A stretch of DNA of 64,000 nt, taken from assembly GCA_964422365.1 (NCBI GenBank), contig CAYRAV010000011.1, positions 1 to 64,000 of the forward strand, read 5' to 3'. Positions 60,968-64,000 of the stretch are shown here, piece after piece. Origin of the DNA: CAYRAV01 sp964422365 (lineage in GTDB: Bacteria; Bacillota; Clostridia; Lachnospirales; Lachnospiraceae). Each line of letters begins with the position of its first letter. Position 1 is the first letter of the stretch. The notes under the pieces were generated by a model, which was not told the origin of the DNA, searched no databases, and was given only the letters and a program-made list of their open reading frames with translations. A program made the position numbers and the translations under genes.

Positions 60968-61927
60968 TTATGGCTTACAGTTTCCACAAGGTTCATAACC
61001 TTGCTCCACCAATTCTTCTCTGCTGCCATAATAAACATTTTTGTTTTCCTCTTTGATTTCATCTATATTACTACATGTTGGATAGTGAAATTTATGTGTA
61101 TTTGTATTTAAAATATATTCTGTACTCTGTTTCTTTGTATCTGCTTTTTTTGTTTTTTCTTTTTCCTTCTGCGGCTCCGTCTTTGCTTTGCCAGCCATAT
61201 CCGTAGAAAGCCAGCTGTCTCCAGTAGCATAATCAATCTCGATTCCCGGTTGGTTATTATAAACAAATACATTAAAACAGATACCCTTTCCATTATCCTC
61301 TACAGACCATCCCTCCATCTGCACACCCTTTGCAACAAGATTATCTCCATCATAAACAGGTGTAACGCGGTATAATACATGATGATTTGTTTCTTCTACA
61401 TATTCATCCACTAAATCTTCAAATGGCAGCATTCCCTGTACATTCATATATCTGGTTCCCGTAATTAGGTTCTTTTCATTGGCGTTTTCCCCTGCCAGCT
61501 GATATCCAATTAAGTGACATCTGTTATAAAGATACTTTCCATCTACGATATCATATTTTACGGTATGCCATCCTGATGGTTTCACTGATCCGATTCCACT
61601 ACGTTTTTCTGTGGGCATAATCTCTTTGCATATATTAGCATAGGCAGCACCACACCTTCCAAGTTCGTCTAATGTACAATACTCTTCAAATGCATCAGTA
61701 GTATAATCACTCTTTTGAAAGGCAGGCTGATTCCCATTTAATTCTACATATGGAGCATCAGAAAATTCAGGTATCTCCTCTAATGTTATATTTTTCTTAT
61801 TTGTTACACCTGCACTATCGTTTGCTGTTGTCAATGCATCCTGATTAAATATCTGTCCATCGCATCCATAAAGGCATATGCTTATCAAAAAAATAAGCGA
61901 TAAAAATATTCTTCTAATCCTATTCAT
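60968..61927 (-). CDS. secreted lipoprotein DNA/RNA non-specific nuclease with Cys-rich tail
   Basis: A 319-residue nuclease. ATG 61927 follows GAGG; the frame extends to 61993, into a B repeat. RIFLSLIFLISICLYGC is a lipoprotein signal. The ββα-metal nuclease core is YNRCHLIGYQLAGENANEKN, with the catalytic His in NRCH where DRGH is common, and TRYMNVQGM. EGWSVEDNGKGICFNVFVYN is typical of EndA-like enzymes. A Lys/Glu linker (about 265-282) leads to a C-terminal Ada-like metal-binding tail (HKFHYPTCSNIDEI and YEPCGNCKP). It may degrade external DNA for nutrients or uptake. Confidence 0.87.
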   Translation of the reverse strand: MNRIRRIFLSLIFLISICLYGCDGQIFNQDALTTANDSAGVTNKKNITLEEIPEFSDAPYVELNGNQPAFQKSDYTTDAFEEYCTLDELGRCGAAYANICKEIMPTEKRSGIGSVKPSGWHTVKYDIVDGKYLYNRCHLIGYQLAGENANEKNLITGTRYMNVQGMLPFEDLVDEYVEETNHHVLYRVTPVYDGDNLVAKGVQMEGWSVEDNGKGICFNVFVYNNQPGIEIDYATGDSWLSTDMAGKAKTEPQKEKEKTKKADTKKQSTEYILNTNTHKFHYPTCSNIDEIKEENKNVYYGSREELVEQGYEPCGNCKP

Positions 61928-61992
61928 TTTTACACATCCTCTCTGTTCTGCCTTCCTCTCCTTTTGGCCGGACTCTTTATCCATGTCAGACA

Positions 61993-62082
61993 TCCGCCCT
62001 ATAAGAAATGTATAAATCGCTTAGCATGCAAGCAGTCATATACACTTTGCACCATCATTTCTGAACAGCCGAATTACTGTAC
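61993..62082. repeat. family B right end, read into the Nudix gene
   Basis: CATATACACTTTGCACCAT and CTGAACAGCCGAATTACTGT are a diverged B end. On the minus strand it encodes the last eight codons (YSNSAVQK) and the TGA stop of the Nudix gene. Confidence 0.6.
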
Positions 62083-62639
62083 ATTTTACTCCATAAATAA
62101 CAATATGCTTGTGTTCTTGCTGCAAATCGCTGCGTCGTTAGTAACTCTCTTACTTCTTCTCTTGTATACCAGCCTGGCACAATTTCTTCTACTGTAGATG
62201 TACTCTCTCTAAAGCTGCCACGTGCTTTTCCTACAATGCATACATTCATTTCATTGCTAAATCCTACTGCACTATAACTGCAATCAATAAAATCTTCTAT
62301 CTCATACAACTCCAAACCTGTTTCTTCCCAGAGTTCACGTCTTGCACTTTGTTCCGGTGTTTCTCCATGGTCAATCAATCCTGCAGGGAAGTTATAAACC
62401 CATTCCCCCACTGCCAGACGAAATTCCCTATTTATCAATATTTTTTCTCCTGACTCATCTACAGCAATAATAACAACTGCATCTGGTGTATTACTATGCA
62501 GATCTTCTATTGTTTTTATATTACTTTTTCTACTAATCATTTCATATATTTTTTCTTTTTTATCGACTGTTTCATATGTTACATCATAACGTGTAATATA
62601 CTTTCCTTCCTCTTTTTTCTCGATTCCTTTCAGTTTCAT
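62055..62639 (-). CDS. Nudix hydrolase, ADP-ribose pyrophosphatase-like
   Basis: A 194-residue enzyme likely to cleave ADP-ribose or a related nucleoside diphosphate sugar. I chose ATG 62639 (weak GTGGAA site); in-frame upstream codons at 62684 and 62687 have no ribosome site. The Nudix box GX5EX7REUXEEXGU is complete from GLIDHGETPEQSARRE to LWEETGL, preceded by EWVYNFPAG. A helical cap follows, with CSYSAVGFSNEMNVCIVGKA. The C-terminal residues come from a B repeat. It lies between the nuclease and flavoprotein genes. Confidence 0.88.
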   Translation of the reverse strand: MKLKGIEKKEEGKYITRYDVTYETVDKKEKIYEMISRKSNIKTIEDLHSNTPDAVVIIAVDESGEKILINREFRLAVGEWVYNFPAGLIDHGETPEQSARRELWEETGLELYEIEDFIDCSYSAVGFSNEMNVCIVGKARGSFRESTSTVEEIVPGWYTREEVRELLTTQRFAARTQAYCYLWSKMYSNSAVQK

Positions 62640-62734
62640 TTTGTTTCCACAGCCTTTCTTTTCTTTCTCTTTCACTTGCTGCATCACGCAACGTAGTGTA
62701 GTGTTTGATTAAAATTTATTTGATACAATATACA

Positions 62735-62775
62735 AAAGCGTGTCTGAAAACTTATTACTGCCCTTCAAACACGCC
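62735..62775 (-). terminator. family A mini-palindrome acting as terminator
   Basis: On the minus strand GCGTGTTTGAA pairs with TTTCAGACACGC (one U-G pair) and TTTTGTAT follows. The arms are family A ends. It lies 60 bases past the flavoprotein stop, so a repeat may have been taken over as a terminator. Confidence 0.55.
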
Positions 62776-62835
62776 CAACAATATACCGCTTTAAATTTTT
62801 GAGCAGTATAATACTATTACTTTTTTATTATTTTT

Positions 62836-64000
62836 CTACAGCTCTAATGCATCTGCCAATGCTTTCATAGAAGCTATATTTTCTTCTTTTAATGTAGATT
62901 TAATAGAAATAACTGGTTCTAAAATAGTTATTTCTTTCATGGTTTCTAAAACTGCTTTCATTTGTTTTGCAGCCATTGATGCCCATGAACCATTTTCAAT
63001 CAGACCTACTGTTCTTTTCTGGAAGTTCTTTGCTTTTAAGTGATGTAAGAAATCTTCCATACATGGGAATAATCCACCATCATATGTAGCACAAGCTAAT
63101 ACAAGACGATCATAGCGGAATGCATCTTCTACTGCTTCTGCCATATCATCTCTTGATAAATCTAAAACAGATACTTTCTCAGCGCCTGCTTCTTCTAACA
63201 TTTTTGCAAATTTCTTTGCTGCTTTTGCTGTATTTCCATGGATGGAAGCATATGCCACAAGGATACCTTTATCCTCAGGCTCATAGCTGCTCCATATATT
63301 GTATTTTCCAATATAATATTCCAGATTTTCTGTTAAGATTGGTCCATGAAGAGGACAGATTGCCGCAATATCCAATGTTGCTGCTTTCTTTAAAAGCGCC
63401 TGTACCTGCGCGCCATATTTTCCTACAATATTAAAATAATATCTTCTTGCCTCACAAGCCCAGTCTTCTTGCACATCCAATGCACCAAATTTTCCGAATC
63501 CATCTGCACTGAATAAGATTTTTTCTTTTTTCTCATATTCTACCATAACTTCAGGCCAATGTACCATAGGTGCCATAACAAATACTAATGTATGTTCCCC
63601 TAAACAAAGTTCTTCTCCTTCTTTTACCACTACCTTCTGCTCATCACGTAATGCTACAGTAAAAAACTGTGGAATCATAACAAATGTTTTTGCATTTCCA
63701 ACAATTTTTGTATCTGGATATTTTTCTATGAACTTTTGTATATTTGAGGCATGGTCAGGCTCCATATGAGATACGATCAGATAATCCGGCTGTCTTCCCT
63801 GAAGTACTTTTTCTAAATTTGCAAACCATTGTTCTGTTACTCTTTTATCCACGGTATCCATAACTGCAATTTTTTCATCCAAAATAACATAAGAATTATA
63901 AGATACACCATTAGGCACAACATATTGACTTTCAAATAAATCAATATCATGGTCATCTACACCAACATATTTTACTGCATCACTAATTACAATATTACTC
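62836..64000 (-). CDS. fprA: A-type flavoprotein (flavodiiron / rubredoxin:oxygen oxidoreductase), 5' end off the window
   Basis: 387 residues are visible; the frame is open to the right edge with family sequence (ISDAVKYVGVDDHDIDLFES) upstream of the first internal ATG at 63918, so only a few N-terminal residues are missing. The metallo-beta-lactamase domain has VSHMEPDHAS, with iron ligands HxExD, and WPEVMVEYEKKEKILFSADGFGKFG. The flavodoxin domain begins GILVAYASIHGNTAKAAK. It reduces oxygen or nitric oxide to water or N2O and protects anaerobes. No rubredoxin domain is fused. Confidence 0.95.
   Translation of the reverse strand, partial: SNIVISDAVKYVGVDDHDIDLFESQYVVPNGVSYNSYVILDEKIAVMDTVDKRVTEQWFANLEKVLQGRQPDYLIVSHMEPDHASNIQKFIEKYPDTKIVGNAKTFVMIPQFFTVALRDEQKVVVKEGEELCLGEHTLVFVMAPMVHWPEVMVEYEKKEKILFSADGFGKFGALDVQEDWACEARRYYFNIVGKYGAQVQALLKKAATLDIAAICPLHGPILTENLEYYIGKYNIWSSYEPEDKGILVAYASIHGNTAKAAKKFAKMLEEAGAEKVSVLDLSRDDMAEAVEDAFRYDRLVLACATYDGGLFPCMEDFLHHLKAKNFQKRTVGLIENGSWASMAAKQMKAVLETMKEITILEPVISIKSTLKEENIASMKALADALEL

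Noticed and set aside
1..64000. tRNA, rRNA, transposase or prophage genes
   Set aside because: I looked for cloverleaf-like hairpins, rRNA-like stretches and DDE or integrase motifs and saw none; a tRNAscan or Infernal run would be decisive for small RNAs.

Overview
The window is low-GC, gene-dense DNA from a Gram-positive anaerobe, most likely a gut Lachnospiraceae (Clostridia). The evidence is the Firmicutes-type ffh/rpsP/khpA, rimM/trmD and rbgA/rnhB/yraN gene orders, strong AGGAGG ribosome binding sites, a biotin-dependent sodium-pump decarboxylase cluster, an A-type flavoprotein, and mecA. Nearly all genes read on the minus strand. I saw no rRNA, tRNA, CRISPR array, prophage or transposase gene.

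Region 1 (1-9.1 kb) is a surface-fibre locus. It holds six paralogous TasA/camelysin-like secreted proteins (the last runs off the left edge), a C39-like cysteine peptidase with Ig-like and Fn3-like tails, and upstream a SipW-type signal peptidase that probably processes them. A decayed 5' end of a second sipW lies between the working sipW and the operon.

Region 2 (9.1-16 kb) is a polyamine operon: speD, speA, speE, speB, carboxy(nor)spermidine dehydrogenase and decarboxylase. It encodes both known routes to spermidine side by side.

Region 3 (16.4-34.4 kb) is envelope and housekeeping: a lytic transglycosylase, PglC- and PglF-like glycan genes, gpsA, plsY, der, a DUF512 protein, a secreted trigger-factor-like foldase, then pgeF, yraN, a stand-alone FlhB tail, rnhB, two signal peptidases I, rbgA and a large Big2-domain surface protein.

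Region 4 (34.7-47.8 kb) holds rplS, trmD, rimM, khpA, rpsP, ffh, ylxM, a PqqD-like gene, an OPT transporter, and the decarboxylase/transcarboxylase set (carboxyltransferase, gamma, biotin carrier, beta, alpha).

Region 5 (48.4-64 kb) holds a D-Ala-D-Ala carboxypeptidase, NudC, a Gly/Asn/Cys-rich repeat protein with a sporulation-like promoter, a CDF transporter, thiD and thiE, an esterase/acyltransferase/zinc-ribbon membrane trio, mecA, an M23 peptidase, a small coiled-coil protein, a secreted nuclease, a Nudix hydrolase and a 5'-truncated A-type flavoprotein.

The most striking non-coding feature is a population of small non-coding repeats, at least six families (called A to F here), in almost every intergenic gap. 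They are often nested, often abut stop codons, and in three cases supply the stop codon or C-terminus of a gene. Family C has two 151-bp copies with 3-bp TAA/TTA target duplications, family A is flanked by TA, and family F shows paired base changes that suggest a conserved RNA fold.
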